Positions 27,132 to 37,070 of a DNA stretch of 61,835 nucleotides are shown here, one piece after another. The position numbers and the translations under genes are program-made. The stretch comes from Clostridia bacterium. Its GTDB lineage: Bacteria > Bacillota > Clostridia > Oscillospirales > Acutalibacteraceae. The notes under the pieces are model-generated. The model was not told the origin of the DNA. It saw only the letters and a program-made list of their open reading frames with translations, and did no database searches. The DNA lies in assembly GCA_017430965.1 (NCBI GenBank), contig JAFRLX010000153.1, forward strand, positions 1 to 61,835. The letters are read 5' to 3'. Positions within the stretch are counted from its first letter, which is position 1; every line of letters begins with the position of its first letter.

Positions 27132-28316
27132 CTATTCCTCTTTTACACTGCCAACAGGCTCTTTGTGTTCCTGCAGCGGCTCAAAGGCTTGGCTTTTCTT
27201 TGTTTTGATAAGCTTGTTCTCTATTTTAAGATACGGCTTTCGCAACACCGCCAAAATCCAAACAGAAAATTTTTGTGTCAGTTGCTGTAATGTAAATTTA
27301 TACAGAGTAGCGGCAACAACGGATGCGACAAACAAAACTGCCGCCAACAGCAGCGCCCATGCCCAAATGGTATGCGCACCGAATCTGTCACAAACAAACT
27401 GCCACATATATTTGCGATAATAGGTTCTGAAAATAATGTTTTCGTGGATGATATAAATCAAAAAAGATAAGCTTGCAATATAGTTAATAACAGCACTTTT
27501 AAAGTGCAGATTTCTTCCCACATTTAATGCCGCGATTGCCATAACAATCACAATCGGGTTGTTGACCCGCAACCAGCGCAGCAGCCAAATATCATCCAAA
27601 TGCCATTTTCGTGCAACAAACCAAGTGCCTCCCACAAGGGCAATCAACGCCAAAAATGCTCCGCAAAGCACAAGCACATTGCGCTTTTTATTGTCACAAT
27701 ACTGCCCTTGGTATTGTTTCATGTATGCAATGATAAAGTAAATTGCCACCCAAACAATCAAGGCGGAATAATAATATTTCGCTTTGAGTGAAAAATTATT
27801 AATCACAATATACAAAATGCATAAGACGATGATGGCTCTCAAATGCGTTCTGCGCTCCATGCTGCCAAGTAACTTATTTAAAAACGGAAACAGCATATAA
27901 AACACTATGTAGCAGGTGATGTACCAGTTGTTTTCAAAGGTGGTCGGAAATACCGAGCGCAGCACCAGTTTCGAGGTAAGATAGTCTGCCTTTGTTGCCA
28001 AAGGAATGATGAGATATAACACGGATATCACACAGTTATCTAACAAAAGCTGCACAATTTTCTGTTTTCTGGATACGCGTTTGTCCAACAAAAACCACGC
28101 AGAACACGCAAAAAAAGTCAGGTTTCCGATGGTTCCGCAATACCTGAAAATCACCAATATAAACTGCTGTGCATTCATTGAATCCACCGAGAGCGTGTCC
28201 ATGAAGCCAAACCATGTTTGCGTTAAATGATTGAGCATAATCAAAAAAATCGCAATCACTTTGAGCAGCTCTACGCCGGATTCTCTTTGTAAATAACCCT
28301 TCTTCTGCAATTCCAT
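27132..28316 (-). CDS. acyltransferase family 3 membrane protein
   Basis: A 394-aa polytopic acyltransferase. Translation most likely starts at the ATG 28316 (MELQKKGYLQRESGVELLKVIAIFLIML), which follows AAGGGGAAG; the 41 residues upstream are out of family. It is a probable paralogue of 25989-27101. It is the only one of the pair with an extended Lys-rich cytoplasmic C-terminus. Confidence 0.88.
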   Translation of the reverse strand: MELQKKGYLQRESGVELLKVIAIFLIMLNHLTQTWFGFMDTLSVDSMNAQQFILVIFRYCGTIGNLTFFACSAWFLLDKRVSRKQKIVQLLLDNCVISVLYLIIPLATKADYLTSKLVLRSVFPTTFENNWYITCYIVFYMLFPFLNKLLGSMERRTHLRAIIVLCILYIVINNFSLKAKYYYSALIVWVAIYFIIAYMKQYQGQYCDNKKRNVLVLCGAFLALIALVGGTWFVARKWHLDDIWLLRWLRVNNPIVIVMAIAALNVGRNLHFKSAVINYIASLSFLIYIIHENIIFRTYYRKYMWQFVCDRFGAHTIWAWALLLAAVLFVASVVAATLYKFTLQQLTQKFSVWILAVLRKPYLKIENKLIKTKKSQAFEPLQEHKEPVGSVKEE

Positions 28317-28335
28317 ACTCTTCCCCTTTTGCGCT

Positions 28336-29508
28336 TTATTCTGCCTCGAATAAATGAAACTCGCTGTAGAGAGCTTTGCGCTCTGCCGCGGTTTCCACTG
28401 TCTTTTTGGTGTCAAGCTGCCTCTTGCCCGCCAACACATTTTTTACATAATCGGCTATTACTCCCGCTTTGGACTTCTGCTCTGAAGCGGCTTTTTTGGC
28501 AAGTGTTTTGCGCGCTTGCTGCAAGGCAGAGGTGTTTTTGACTGTGCCTTCCCCCCTGTCGGCAATATATTTGATTTGCCCTTTGCGGTCACTGTCTTTT
28601 TTGCCGAAATTTCCGGATGCCATGATGTCACACATCATTTTTTCTAAAAAATTATCCTCTGCGCCGCCTTGCCACGCCTTCTCGGGTGCGCCTAAATAGC
28701 GGTGCGCACAAAGGCTTAACTGCTGTGCAAAGCGCCATAAACCGCAGGCTTTTAATGGTTCTTCAAACAGCGCACAAAATGCTTCATTTGTCAAAGAGGA
28801 TTCAAACACCGCCCAGTCGCACAAGTGCCGCAAACCGATGCCCTCTTTTGTCATGTGAGCAATGGTGTGCAAGAGCAGTATCATGCCGTGGTGAAATGTG
28901 TCCGGAATCTGCACTTTTCCCTGCCCGATATCAATTATCTCAGCGGTCTCAATCAAATCATCCATCACCTGTTGCGCAATTTTTTGCCCGATGGCATCGC
29001 GCGGCACATCGCCAATGCGCCGGTGTAATTCCAACAAAACACCGCCTTTTTGATAACCCGCATGCCTGCCTTCATTCTCTACGCATTCAAACCCTGCTTG
29101 CTGCAGCACACTTTCACAGCGCGCAAAATCGGCAGGGTGCACATATACATCCACATCCCCTGCCACGCGCAGTTCCGGCTGCGGATAATAGAGCGACGAA
29201 GCCAAGCCCTTAAAAGTGACATAGGGAATCTTTTCTTTTTGCAACAAGCGGTGCAGTTCGGCGTGTGCGTAATTGAGGCTAACGGTGGTTGCCAGACTGC
29301 GGCGCGCCAATTTCTCGGCTTTTTGCAGCAACACTTCATCTGCCACATGCGCTTTGGAAACCGAAAACACCAAGGGGAATGCCTTGTGCACATTGGCTTC
29401 CCGATACAGTGCCTTCCAGTCGGAACAGGAAATATTCACTTCTTTTTGAAACAGCGCTTTGGAGAGCAATTCCAACAGCTCTGTTTGCGTTGCGCTTAAT
29501 TCTTGCAT
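28336..29508 (-). CDS. uncharacterised nucleotidyltransferase-family protein
   Basis: A 390-aa protein resembling the family of uncharacterised nucleotidyltransferases (PF14907-type) found in polysaccharide and peptide clusters. The core reads VTFKGLASSLYYPQPELRVAGDVDVYVHP, where GDVDVYV supplies the paired acidic residues of the fold. The middle is His-rich (HLCDWAVFE). The C-terminal 80 residues are charged and lack similarity to the neighbour. The acceptor is unknown. It is adjacent to a second, divergent copy. Confidence 0.75.
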   Translation of the reverse strand: MQELSATQTELLELLSKALFQKEVNISCSDWKALYREANVHKAFPLVFSVSKAHVADEVLLQKAEKLARRSLATTVSLNYAHAELHRLLQKEKIPYVTFKGLASSLYYPQPELRVAGDVDVYVHPADFARCESVLQQAGFECVENEGRHAGYQKGGVLLELHRRIGDVPRDAIGQKIAQQVMDDLIETAEIIDIGQGKVQIPDTFHHGMILLLHTIAHMTKEGIGLRHLCDWAVFESSLTNEAFCALFEEPLKACGLWRFAQQLSLCAHRYLGAPEKAWQGGAEDNFLEKMMCDIMASGNFGKKDSDRKGQIKYIADRGEGTVKNTSALQQARKTLAKKAASEQKSKAGVIADYVKNVLAGKRQLDTKKTVETAAERKALYSEFHLFEAE

Positions 29509-29509
29509 T

Positions 29510-30640
29510 TTATTCTTCCATTTGTTTCAATCGTTCATTTTCCGCTTTGAGCCTGCCTGCTTTCGTCAAGCCGCGCAGGCATCTGAAAATCATCAAAAAC
29601 GGAATCGCAATCCCTGTTTTGTATGCCCGAGGAAATTCCCGCTTACAGTTATTGAGGTTAAAAACGCGTTTGAACCAATACTTTGTTCTGCCTTTGGCGG
29701 AAAAGTCGGTTTCACCGGTCAGGTTTTTCATTTGGATTTTGGCGGCTTGTTCGAGTGTGCCGTAGGCTCCCGAATCAAAATAGAACTCCAAAACAGCTTC
29801 CTGCTCGGCAGTAAACTGCTCCCTCTCACCGCCAAATGCCGTTTGCGCCAACTGCCGCATTTGCTTTTCAAAGTCTGCCGCATCTATTTTTTTGAGTTCC
29901 GCCTCTATATACGCCTCATCTACCTGTTGCGTCTTTGCTTTATTGTAAATATAGATATCCAGCAAATTGCGAATGCCCACGCCGTTATCGTGGTAATGGC
30001 GGTAAATATGAGAAACCATAAAAACATAAAAATCTTCATCCGAAAAATGATAGCCGTAGCGATTGTCCTCATCTTTGAGCAATCTGCTTTTGACATCTTT
30101 ATAGTAATCATATAAAACCGGGTTATTGCTGTAGTATAAAGAGCGGTGCATTTCAAAATTAAAACAAGGCTCCTTCTCGTATTCCATCACATGCCCGGAG
30201 TCGCCTTGTTTTCTGATGTAGCCTTCGGCAAGCATAAACTGCTCCACCTTCTCTTCAAATGCTTCATCAAAGAGAATGTCATTATCGGCAAACTCGCGCA
30301 ATTCCGGCTTGGGGTAAAACTCTTTTAATACAATCCCTTTGAGTGGCATATACCAAATGCCGTTTTCTTCCAAAAAGGCAAGGATTTTTGTGCGCTCGGC
30401 AGCAAAGTTCATGTCGCGATAGAGCGCTTTCATCTGCTCCTGCTGCCATGTGGCAAACAGTTGCGCATTTTCCTTGATGTGCTCTGTCAAAACGCAAGCA
30501 ATAAGCGCGGTGATTTTATGCTCTTTACAAAGAGCGTAAAGAGCATTCAAATCCATCGCATCTATTCTGTTTTTACTTGCCGTTTCCCCGTTTGCCGCAC
30601 AGGCAAGCAGGTACAGCACATCATTATAAAGCGTTTTCAT
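29510..30640 (-). CDS. uncharacterised nucleotidyltransferase-family protein
   Basis: A 376-aa paralogue of the next gene with the same core: YMPLKGIVLKEFYPKPELREFADNDILFD. The acidic pair is DNDILFD. It also shares the helical region around HIYRHYHDNGVGIRNLLDIYIY. Tandem occurrence inside a capsule-type locus suggests that both modify a sugar, lipid or protein intermediate by nucleotidyl transfer. The function is not established. Confidence 0.75.
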   Translation of the reverse strand: MKTLYNDVLYLLACAANGETASKNRIDAMDLNALYALCKEHKITALIACVLTEHIKENAQLFATWQQEQMKALYRDMNFAAERTKILAFLEENGIWYMPLKGIVLKEFYPKPELREFADNDILFDEAFEEKVEQFMLAEGYIRKQGDSGHVMEYEKEPCFNFEMHRSLYYSNNPVLYDYYKDVKSRLLKDEDNRYGYHFSDEDFYVFMVSHIYRHYHDNGVGIRNLLDIYIYNKAKTQQVDEAYIEAELKKIDAADFEKQMRQLAQTAFGGEREQFTAEQEAVLEFYFDSGAYGTLEQAAKIQMKNLTGETDFSAKGRTKYWFKRVFNLNNCKREFPRAYKTGIAIPFLMIFRCLRGLTKAGRLKAENERLKQMEE

Positions 30641-30673
30641 GCCTCATTGCCTTTTCTGTTATTGCGCATTCAG

Positions 30674-31264
30674 TTAAAAATCTCTCTCATTGAATGTCAT
30701 ATAATCCAATAGTATATACCCTAATATGCCAAAAATGCATCCCAATGTGTTATGAATGATATCATCGGTTTCCACAAAGCCCAGTTTAAAGATAAACTGT
30801 ACGAGTTCTATCAACAAACTCAATGCTGCGCTCATGGCAATAATCGGCCATTTTTTTTGGTTGATTTTTTTGGTATCTATTAAGCAGTATAAAAAACCAA
30901 TCGGGTAGAAAAACGCCACATTCATAATCACTTCACGAATTTTATCCCGGTTGCCTTCCGCTATCATTTTGTAAGAATGGAAGGGGATTAAACTTACCCC
31001 GAACGAAGTAGAGTCAATATCTCTATTGAGTATGGCAGAGTAAATCACCATTGCAAGATAAATGAAGAATGCCGTGATGGCAATAATTTGAAATGTTTTC
31101 TTTTTGCGCTTCATATAGTGCTTCATCAGCAAAAAGCCGAGGGATATGACAAAAATCATAATTGCCAGCGTAATATAATCCCAAGAGTACATATAAAACA
31201 TTTTTCCGGCATAATAGGTTATCTTATATAATATGCCTTTTAATGTAAAAATAATGTTATTCAA
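30674..31264 (-). CDS. VanZ-like membrane protein
   Basis: A 196-aa protein with five hydrophobic segments and the VanZ-family pattern: NRDIDSTSFGVSLIPFHSY, then REVIMNVAFFYPIGFLYCLI, then ELVQFIFKLGFVETDDIIHNTLGCIFGILGY. VanZ homologues affect glycopeptide sensitivity or surface-polymer handling; the activity is unknown. The start appears to be TTG at 31264 with AAGGAG 7 nt upstream, not the ATG at 31291. Confidence 0.82.
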   Translation of the reverse strand: MNNIIFTLKGILYKITYYAGKMFYMYSWDYITLAIMIFVISLGFLLMKHYMKRKKKTFQIIAITAFFIYLAMVIYSAILNRDIDSTSFGVSLIPFHSYKMIAEGNRDKIREVIMNVAFFYPIGFLYCLIDTKKINQKKWPIIAMSAALSLLIELVQFIFKLGFVETDDIIHNTLGCIFGILGYILLDYMTFNERDF

Positions 31265-31375
31265 GTTATACTCCTTTTTGAAAACCCGCATTCAAGAGCC
31301 TTGAATGGAAGTAATGCAAATCTTTATTTTTACCATCGGTTAAATCCGGACTTTACTTTCCTCATTTCAACCCGT

Positions 31376-32395
31376 TTAGCGATTGCCGTACATTTTCTCG
31401 TAATAGTTTTGGTATTCACCGGAAATGATGTTTTCCCACCAGGGCTTATTGTCCAAATACCACTGAATGGTCTTTTTTATGCCGTCCTCAAACTTGGTTT
31501 CGGGCAGCCAGCCGAGTTCATTGTGAATCTTGGTCGGGTCAATGGCATAGCGCATGTCGTGCCCTTTGCGGTCAGTGACATAGGTGATTAAATCTTCACT
31601 CTTGCCGAGCTCTTTGCAAATGAGTTTGACAATGTCAATATTGCGCATCTCGTTGTGCCCGCCGATGTTGTAAACCTCACCGACTCTGCCCTTGTGAATA
31701 ATCAAATCTATCGCTTTGCAGTGGTCTTCCACATAGAGCCAATCGCGCACATTTAAGCCTTCCCCGTATACCGGCAGCGGCTTGTCCGCCAGCGCATTGG
31801 CAATCATCAGCGGAATCAATTTCTCCGGAAAATGGTAGGGCCCGTAGTTATTCGAACAGCGGCTGATGCTCACCGGCAAGCCGTAGGTGCGGTAGTATGC
31901 CAGCACCAACAGGTCCGCGCCCGCCTTGGAAGATGAATAAGGAGAAGAGGTATGAATCGGCGTTTCTTCGGTAAAGAGCAAATCCGGTCTGTCGAGCGGC
32001 AAATCGCCGTAGACTTCATCGGTAGAGACTTGGTGATAGCGCGTAATGCCGAATTTGCGGCAGGCATCCATAAGTACCTGCGTGCCTAAAATGTTGGTTT
32101 TTAAGAAAATGCCCGGGTCTTCAATCGAGCGGTCTACATGAGATTCCGCCGCAAAATTAACCACAATGTCGGGCTTTTCTTCTTCAAAGAGTGTTTCCAC
32201 TGCCGCTTTATCGCAAATGTCGGCTTTAACAAAGCGAAAGTGCGGATTGTTCATCACCGATTCCAGCGTGGAAAGGTTGCCGGCATAGGTCAGCTTATCC
32301 AAACAAATAATCCGATAATCGGGATATGTCTTCAACATGTGGAAAATGAAGTTGGAACCGATAAAGCCGGCGCCGCCGGTTACGATGATTGTCAT
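31376..32395 (-). CDS. rmlB: dTDP-glucose 4,6-dehydratase
   Basis: A 339-aa extended SDR that makes dTDP-4-keto-6-deoxyglucose. Signatures are the NAD motif GGAGFIGSNF, the STDEVYGDL block, the YSSSKAGAD catalytic tyrosine/lysine pair, and RCSNNYGPYHFPEKLIPLMI. RmlA is at 36165, but RmlC and RmlD are not in the window, so the final sugar could be a 4-keto-derived deoxysugar other than rhamnose, or the genes lie elsewhere. Confidence 0.95.
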   Translation of the reverse strand: MTIIVTGGAGFIGSNFIFHMLKTYPDYRIICLDKLTYAGNLSTLESVMNNPHFRFVKADICDKAAVETLFEEEKPDIVVNFAAESHVDRSIEDPGIFLKTNILGTQVLMDACRKFGITRYHQVSTDEVYGDLPLDRPDLLFTEETPIHTSSPYSSSKAGADLLVLAYYRTYGLPVSISRCSNNYGPYHFPEKLIPLMIANALADKPLPVYGEGLNVRDWLYVEDHCKAIDLIIHKGRVGEVYNIGGHNEMRNIDIVKLICKELGKSEDLITYVTDRKGHDMRYAIDPTKIHNELGWLPETKFEDGIKKTIQWYLDNKPWWENIISGEYQNYYEKMYGNR

Positions 32396-32452
32396 AATGA
32401 TACCTCTTTCCGGTTAATTCTAAACCATTTGTAAATGAAGAATGTAAAAATG

Positions 32453-33685
32453 TTAGTCTCTGCAGAACAAATCCCTTGTGTAGACTTTTTCTTTTACATC
32501 CTCTAAGCAGCTGTCGTAGCGGTTGGCAATAATGACCGTGCACTGGTTTTTAAACGCCTGCAAATCATTGACCACGCGGCTGCCGAAGAAAGTCGTACCG
32601 TCTTGTAAAGTCGGCTCATACACAACCACTGCTACACCCTTTGCCTTGATTCTTTTCATAATACCTTGAATGGAGCTTTGGCGGAAATTGTCGGAATTGG
32701 ATTTCATCGTCAGGCGATAGACACCGACCGTGATTTCCTTTTCCATATTCAAGTCATATTCACTACTTTGCACATAGGCACCCGCTTTTTCGAGTACCCT
32801 TTGGGCAATAAAATCTTTTCTTGTGCTGTTGCTTTGCACAATCGCGCTAATCATGTTTTGCGGCACATCGTCATAATTCGCAAGCAGCTGTTTGGTGTCC
32901 TTGGGCAAGCAGTAGCCGCCGTAGCCGAAGCTGGGGTTGTTATAATGGTTCCCGATTCGCGGATCTAAGCAAATCCCCTCAATGACGCTGGCAGCATCCA
33001 GCCCTCTCATTTCCGCGTAAGTATCCAGTTCATTAAAATAAGAAACACGCAGTGCCAAATAGGTATTGGCAAAGAGTTTAACCGCTTCCGCCTCGGTGAA
33101 GCCCATGGTCAGAACCGGCACATCTTTTTTCTCCGCGCCCTCGACAAGCAGTGCCGCAAAGGTCTGTGCCTCCGCCAGCTGCGATTTGTCCGACGGGTCA
33201 GTACCCACAATAATGCGGGAAGGATATAAATTATCATATAGCGCTTTCGTTTCTCTTAAAAACTCCGGGCTGAAGAGAATTTTATCGGTATTGTATTTCT
33301 TTCTCACCGCCTCGGTGTACCCTACCGGAATGGTGGACTTAATCACCATGTAGGTATTCGGGTTATACTGCATCACGGTTTCAATGACTGATTCAACGGC
33401 AGAAGTGTCAAAAAAGTTTTTCTGACTGTCGTAATTTGTCGGTGCCGCAATGACAACAAAATCTGCATCTTTGTAAGCTGCTTGCGCATCCAAAGTTGCT
33501 ACTAAGTTGAGCTCTTTCTCGGCAAAAAACTTTTCAATATATTCATCCTGAATCGGTGAAATTCTTTGATTAATTAAATTGACCTTTTCTTCAATAATAT
33601 CCACTGCCACCACTTCATGGTTTTGTGCAATTAACGTGGCTATCGACAAACCGACATAGCCCGTTCCGGCAACAGCAATTTTCAT
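32453..33685 (-). CDS. ugd: UDP-glucose 6-dehydrogenase
   Basis: A 410-aa NAD-dependent dehydrogenase that oxidises UDP-glucose to UDP-glucuronate. It starts [14 protein letters not shown] and has the catalytic cysteine in [10 protein letters not shown]. Next to it is a UDP-glucuronate-type epimerase, giving uronic acid precursors. Length is typical of the short bacterial form. Confidence 0.94.
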   Translation of the reverse strand: MKIAVAGTGYVGLSIATLIAQNHEVVAVDIIEEKVNLINQRISPIQDEYIEKFFAEKELNLVATLDAQAAYKDADFVVIAAPTNYDSQKNFFDTSAVESVIETVMQYNPNTYMVIKSTIPVGYTEAVRKKYNTDKILFSPEFLRETKALYDNLYPSRIIVGTDPSDKSQLAEAQTFAALLVEGAEKKDVPVLTMGFTEAEAVKLFANTYLALRVSYFNELDTYAEMRGLDAASVIEGICLDPRIGNHYNNPSFGYGGYCLPKDTKQLLANYDDVPQNMISAIVQSNSTRKDFIAQRVLEKAGAYVQSSEYDLNMEKEITVGVYRLTMKSNSDNFRQSSIQGIMKRIKAKGVAVVVYEPTLQDGTTFFGSRVVNDLQAFKNQCTVIIANRYDSCLEDVKEKVYTRDLFCRD

Positions 33686-33722
33686 GTTAATCTATTCCTC
33701 CTTAGGGTGTGCAATTTTCTTT

Positions 33723-34793
33723 TTATTTTGTTTGGTAAAAGGCGGCATACCACTCGGCAAAGCGGCGCAACCCTTCTCTGAGCGAGGTTTTCGGTTTAAA
33801 GCCGAAGTCTCTTTCCAAACCGGTAGTATCGGCATAGGTAATCGGCACATCGCCGGGCTGCATCGGCACCAATTCTTTGTGTGCTTCAAAGTCATAATCT
33901 TCCGGTAAAACGCCTGCGCGAATCAACTCCTCTTGCAGAATCTCCACAAACTCCAACAGGTTTTCGGGAGAATGGTTGCCGATGTTATAGAGTGCATAGG
34001 GCGGGAGCGGCAAGCCGTCTTCCCCGGTTTCCTTCGCCGGCGCTTTTTGCATTACGCGGTGAATGCCCTCAACAATATCATCCACAAAAGTAAAATCTCT
34101 TTTACAATTGCCGAAATTAAAAATCTTAATCGTTTCACCTTTTATAAGCTTATTGGTAAAACTGAAATACGCCATGTCGGGTCTGCCTGCAGGACCGTAA
34201 ACGGTAAAGAAGCGCAGCCCGGTAGACGGGATATTATATAACTTGCTGTAAGCGTGCGCCAGCAATTCATTCGACTTTTTGGTGGCGGCATAGAGCGACA
34301 CCGGGTTGTCCACCTTGTCTTCGGTGGCATAGGGCACCTTTTTGTTCGAGCCGTAAACGGATGAGCTTGAGGCATACACCAAATGCTCCACCGGATAGTT
34401 GCGGCACGCTTCCAAAATGTTGTAAAAGCCGATAATGTTGGACTGAATGTACACATCGGGGTTGGTAATCGAGTAGCGCACCCCTGCTTGGGCTGCCAGA
34501 TTGACAACTACCGCCGGTTTATGTGTCTTAAACAGCTCTGTTATGCATTCATTTTGACAAATATCGCCTTTGACAAATTCAAAGCGATGCTCTGTGCCTG
34601 CCGCCAAGGCTTCTATCTGCTCTAAGCGGTATTCTTTTAAAGATACATCGTAATAATCATTCATATTATCAATCCCGATAATATGAAGTTTTTTGTACTG
34701 CCGCAGCAGCTCCATAATAAGGTTTGCGCCGATAAAACCGGCTGCCCCCGTAACAAAAATTGTTTTGCCTTCTAATTGGATATTTTGCTTCAT
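33723..34793 (-). CDS. NAD-dependent epimerase, UDP-glucuronate 4-epimerase type
   Basis: A 356-aa extended SDR. The NAD site is VTGAAGFIGANL, and the block QAGVRYSITNPDVYIQSNIIGFYNILEACR with SSVYGSNKKVPY is characteristic of CapI-like UDP-glucuronate 4-epimerases. The product would be UDP-galacturonate. It directly follows the step made by Ugd. A role with a different UDP-sugar is possible. Confidence 0.85.
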   Translation of the reverse strand: MKQNIQLEGKTIFVTGAAGFIGANLIMELLRQYKKLHIIGIDNMNDYYDVSLKEYRLEQIEALAAGTEHRFEFVKGDICQNECITELFKTHKPAVVVNLAAQAGVRYSITNPDVYIQSNIIGFYNILEACRNYPVEHLVYASSSSVYGSNKKVPYATEDKVDNPVSLYAATKKSNELLAHAYSKLYNIPSTGLRFFTVYGPAGRPDMAYFSFTNKLIKGETIKIFNFGNCKRDFTFVDDIVEGIHRVMQKAPAKETGEDGLPLPPYALYNIGNHSPENLLEFVEILQEELIRAGVLPEDYDFEAHKELVPMQPGDVPITYADTTGLERDFGFKPKTSLREGLRRFAEWYAAFYQTK

Positions 34794-34864
34794 GTTCTCA
34801 CCTGGAAATGTATTTTTCTCTATAAAGTTTTCTGTTGATTAAATACGGCGTCTGCCTGTTTATT

Positions 34865-36163
34865 CTAACGAATTCCTATTTTCTCTAATGCTTCCGGTAG
34901 CGACTTTACCCGATAATCCGCCTGCGCGGTAAACTGCTCTTTTTCCGTAGCGGCATCACTTGGAATGAGGATGGTTTTCACGCCGGCATTGCATCCGGTT
35001 TGCACATCGCGGTATGTATCACCGATAAAGAAAGATTGGCTCAAATCAATATGATACTTTTTCACCAGAGCATCAATCATCCCGGTTTTCGGCTTCCTGC
35101 AATCGCAGTCAATTTTCAGCTCCTTGCGCTCGCCTTCATAACCGCTGTCGGGGTGGTGCGGGCAGTAAACCAAGTCATCAACATAGCAGCCTTGATTCCC
35201 CAGCAGGGTATACAGGCGCTTGTGAATGCGCTCGAGAGTTTCCGGCGTGCAATCACCTCTGGCAATCACCGGCTGATTGGTGACAACCAGCGCCAGGTAA
35301 TCGGACTGATTGATTGCCGCCAAAGCTTCCGGCACACCGGCAATCAATTCGATTTGCTCCGGTTTTGTAATCAACCCTTTGAAAACATTTAGTGTACCGT
35401 CGCGGTCTAAAAAGATTGCCTTTTGCCGGCGGGAAAGATTGCCGGCGGCAACTCTGCCGCTTTCAAATTCCCTCTGTGCGATTTCCAGCCGGTCGGGGGT
35501 GCCGACATCTTTGACATACTCGGGCGAACCATACGCATAAACCGGCTTGCCTTCTGCCAAAAGGGCAGCGATGACATCTTTTTCCAGCGCCAGCTTTTCC
35601 GGCGCGCGAAAGCGCTCCAAAATCTCCACAGAAAACAGCACAATTCCGGCGTTGACACAGTTTTCATAATCGCCGGTGCGCGGGTTCTCTTTGAAATCGA
35701 ACTGCAGCACTCTGCCGTGTGCATCTTTGACCACGATATCCGAATCACAGGGGTGGGAATTCGGGTGCACAAACAGGGTGGCAATCGCCCCTTTCTGCCG
35801 GTGGTAGGCATACATTCTTTGCACATCCACATCTGCTACCAAGTCGGCATTCATCAATAAAAAGTCATCATTAAGCAAGGCTTTTGCATAAAAGAGCGCC
35901 CCCGCCGTGCCGAGCGGTCCCTCTTCGCGCACAAAGGATATTTTTGCACCGTAGCGGCTGCCGTCGCCCAACCGGTTGACAATGTGTTCCCCTAAATAAC
36001 CGACACAAACGACAATGTCCGTAACCCCGTTGGCAACCAAATTTTCAATCATGTGTTCTATGAGCGGTCTGCCGCAAAACGGCACCATCGGTTTCGGTAT
36101 TTTGTCGCCTGTTACAGAGGAAAGCCTTGTGCCCTTGCCGCCCGCCATAATTACTGCTTGCAT
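34865..36163 (-). CDS. heptose-1-phosphate guanylyltransferase/HAD phosphatase fusion
   Basis: A 432-aa two-domain protein. Residues 1-225 are a nucleotidyltransferase (MAGGKGTRL, then IPKPMVPFCGRPL, MNADLV and KDVGTPDRL) of the HddC type. Residues 245-430 are a GmhB-like HAD-IIIA phosphatase (FLDRDGTLN, TNQPVIARGDCT, zinc-loop CPHHP...CDCRKPKTGM, IGDTYRDV). Together they suggest formation of GDP-D-glycero-alpha-D-manno-heptose. Isomerase GmhA and kinase HddA are not in the window, so another sugar phosphate cannot be excluded. Confidence 0.85.
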   Translation of the reverse strand: MQAVIMAGGKGTRLSSVTGDKIPKPMVPFCGRPLIEHMIENLVANGVTDIVVCVGYLGEHIVNRLGDGSRYGAKISFVREEGPLGTAGALFYAKALLNDDFLLMNADLVADVDVQRMYAYHRQKGAIATLFVHPNSHPCDSDIVVKDAHGRVLQFDFKENPRTGDYENCVNAGIVLFSVEILERFRAPEKLALEKDVIAALLAEGKPVYAYGSPEYVKDVGTPDRLEIAQREFESGRVAAGNLSRRQKAIFLDRDGTLNVFKGLITKPEQIELIAGVPEALAAINQSDYLALVVTNQPVIARGDCTPETLERIHKRLYTLLGNQGCYVDDLVYCPHHPDSGYEGERKELKIDCDCRKPKTGMIDALVKKYHIDLSQSFFIGDTYRDVQTGCNAGVKTILIPSDAATEKEQFTAQADYRVKSLPEALEKIGIR

Positions 36164-36164
36164 G

Positions 36165-37070
36165 TTAAAACACTTCGCCTTCTATCAAATCGCCTAAATA
36201 TTTTCCGTAAGAAGAAACATTGTATTTTCTGGCGGCTTTAATCAAGCTCTTCGATTGCTCTAAAAGCTGCTCGGAACTAATCCAGCCCTTGCGCCAGGCA
36301 ATTTCTTCGGGCGCAGAAACAATAATGCCCTGCTGCTTTTGCATGGTGCGCACAAAGTCGGAAGCCTCAATCAAGCTGTCCATTGTGCCGGTGTCCAGCC
36401 ACGAAAAGCCGCGCGAAAGAAAGCTGACATCCAAATCGCCGCACTCCAGGTATTTATTGTTTAAATCCGTGATTTCCAACTCTCCGCGCGGGGACGGTTC
36501 TTGGTGTTTGGCAAACTCCACACAGCGGTTGTCATAAAAATACAGCCCTGTCACCGCCCAGTGCGATTTCGGTTTTTGCGGCTTTTCTTCAATAGAAACA
36601 ACCTTGCGCTCTTTGTCAAATTCGACAATGCCGAAGCGCTCCGGGTCATCCACATGGTAGCCGAACAAAGTAGCTCTGTGGTTAATTTCGGCATTTTCCA
36701 CTGCTTTTTTTAATATGCTGCTAAAGCCGGCGCCGTAAAAAATGTTATCTCCCAGCACCATGGCACACGCATCGTTCCCGATAAATTCCTCTCCGAGAAT
36801 AAATGCCTGCGCAAGTCCGTCCGGCGTCGGCTGCACTTTGTAAGAAAGTGAAATACCGAATTTGCTGCCATCCCCGAGCAACTTTTCAAAATGAGGCAAA
36901 TCCTCGGGTGTGGAAATGACTAAAATATCGTGGATACCTGCCAGCATTAAGGTGCTCAGCGGATAGTACACCATCGGTTTGTCGTAAATCGGCAACAGCT
37001 GTTTCGAGGTCACCATAGTAATCGGGTACAGCCTTGTTCCGCTGCCGCCGGCAAGAATAATACCTTTCAT
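36165..37070 (-). CDS. rmlA: glucose-1-phosphate thymidylyltransferase
   Basis: A 301-aa enzyme making dTDP-glucose. The N-terminus is [18 protein letters not shown], followed by [32 protein letters not shown] and RKGWIS. I chose the ATG at 37070, preceded by AAGGAAG, because 46 further upstream residues are out of family. It overlaps the stop of the flippase gene by 4 nt. Confidence 0.95.
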   Translation of the reverse strand: MKGIILAGGSGTRLYPITMVTSKQLLPIYDKPMVYYPLSTLMLAGIHDILVISTPEDLPHFEKLLGDGSKFGISLSYKVQPTPDGLAQAFILGEEFIGNDACAMVLGDNIFYGAGFSSILKKAVENAEINHRATLFGYHVDDPERFGIVEFDKERKVVSIEEKPQKPKSHWAVTGLYFYDNRCVEFAKHQEPSPRGELEITDLNNKYLECGDLDVSFLSRGFSWLDTGTMDSLIEASDFVRTMQKQQGIIVSAPEEIAWRKGWISSEQLLEQSKSLIKAARKYNVSSYGKYLGDLIEGEVF

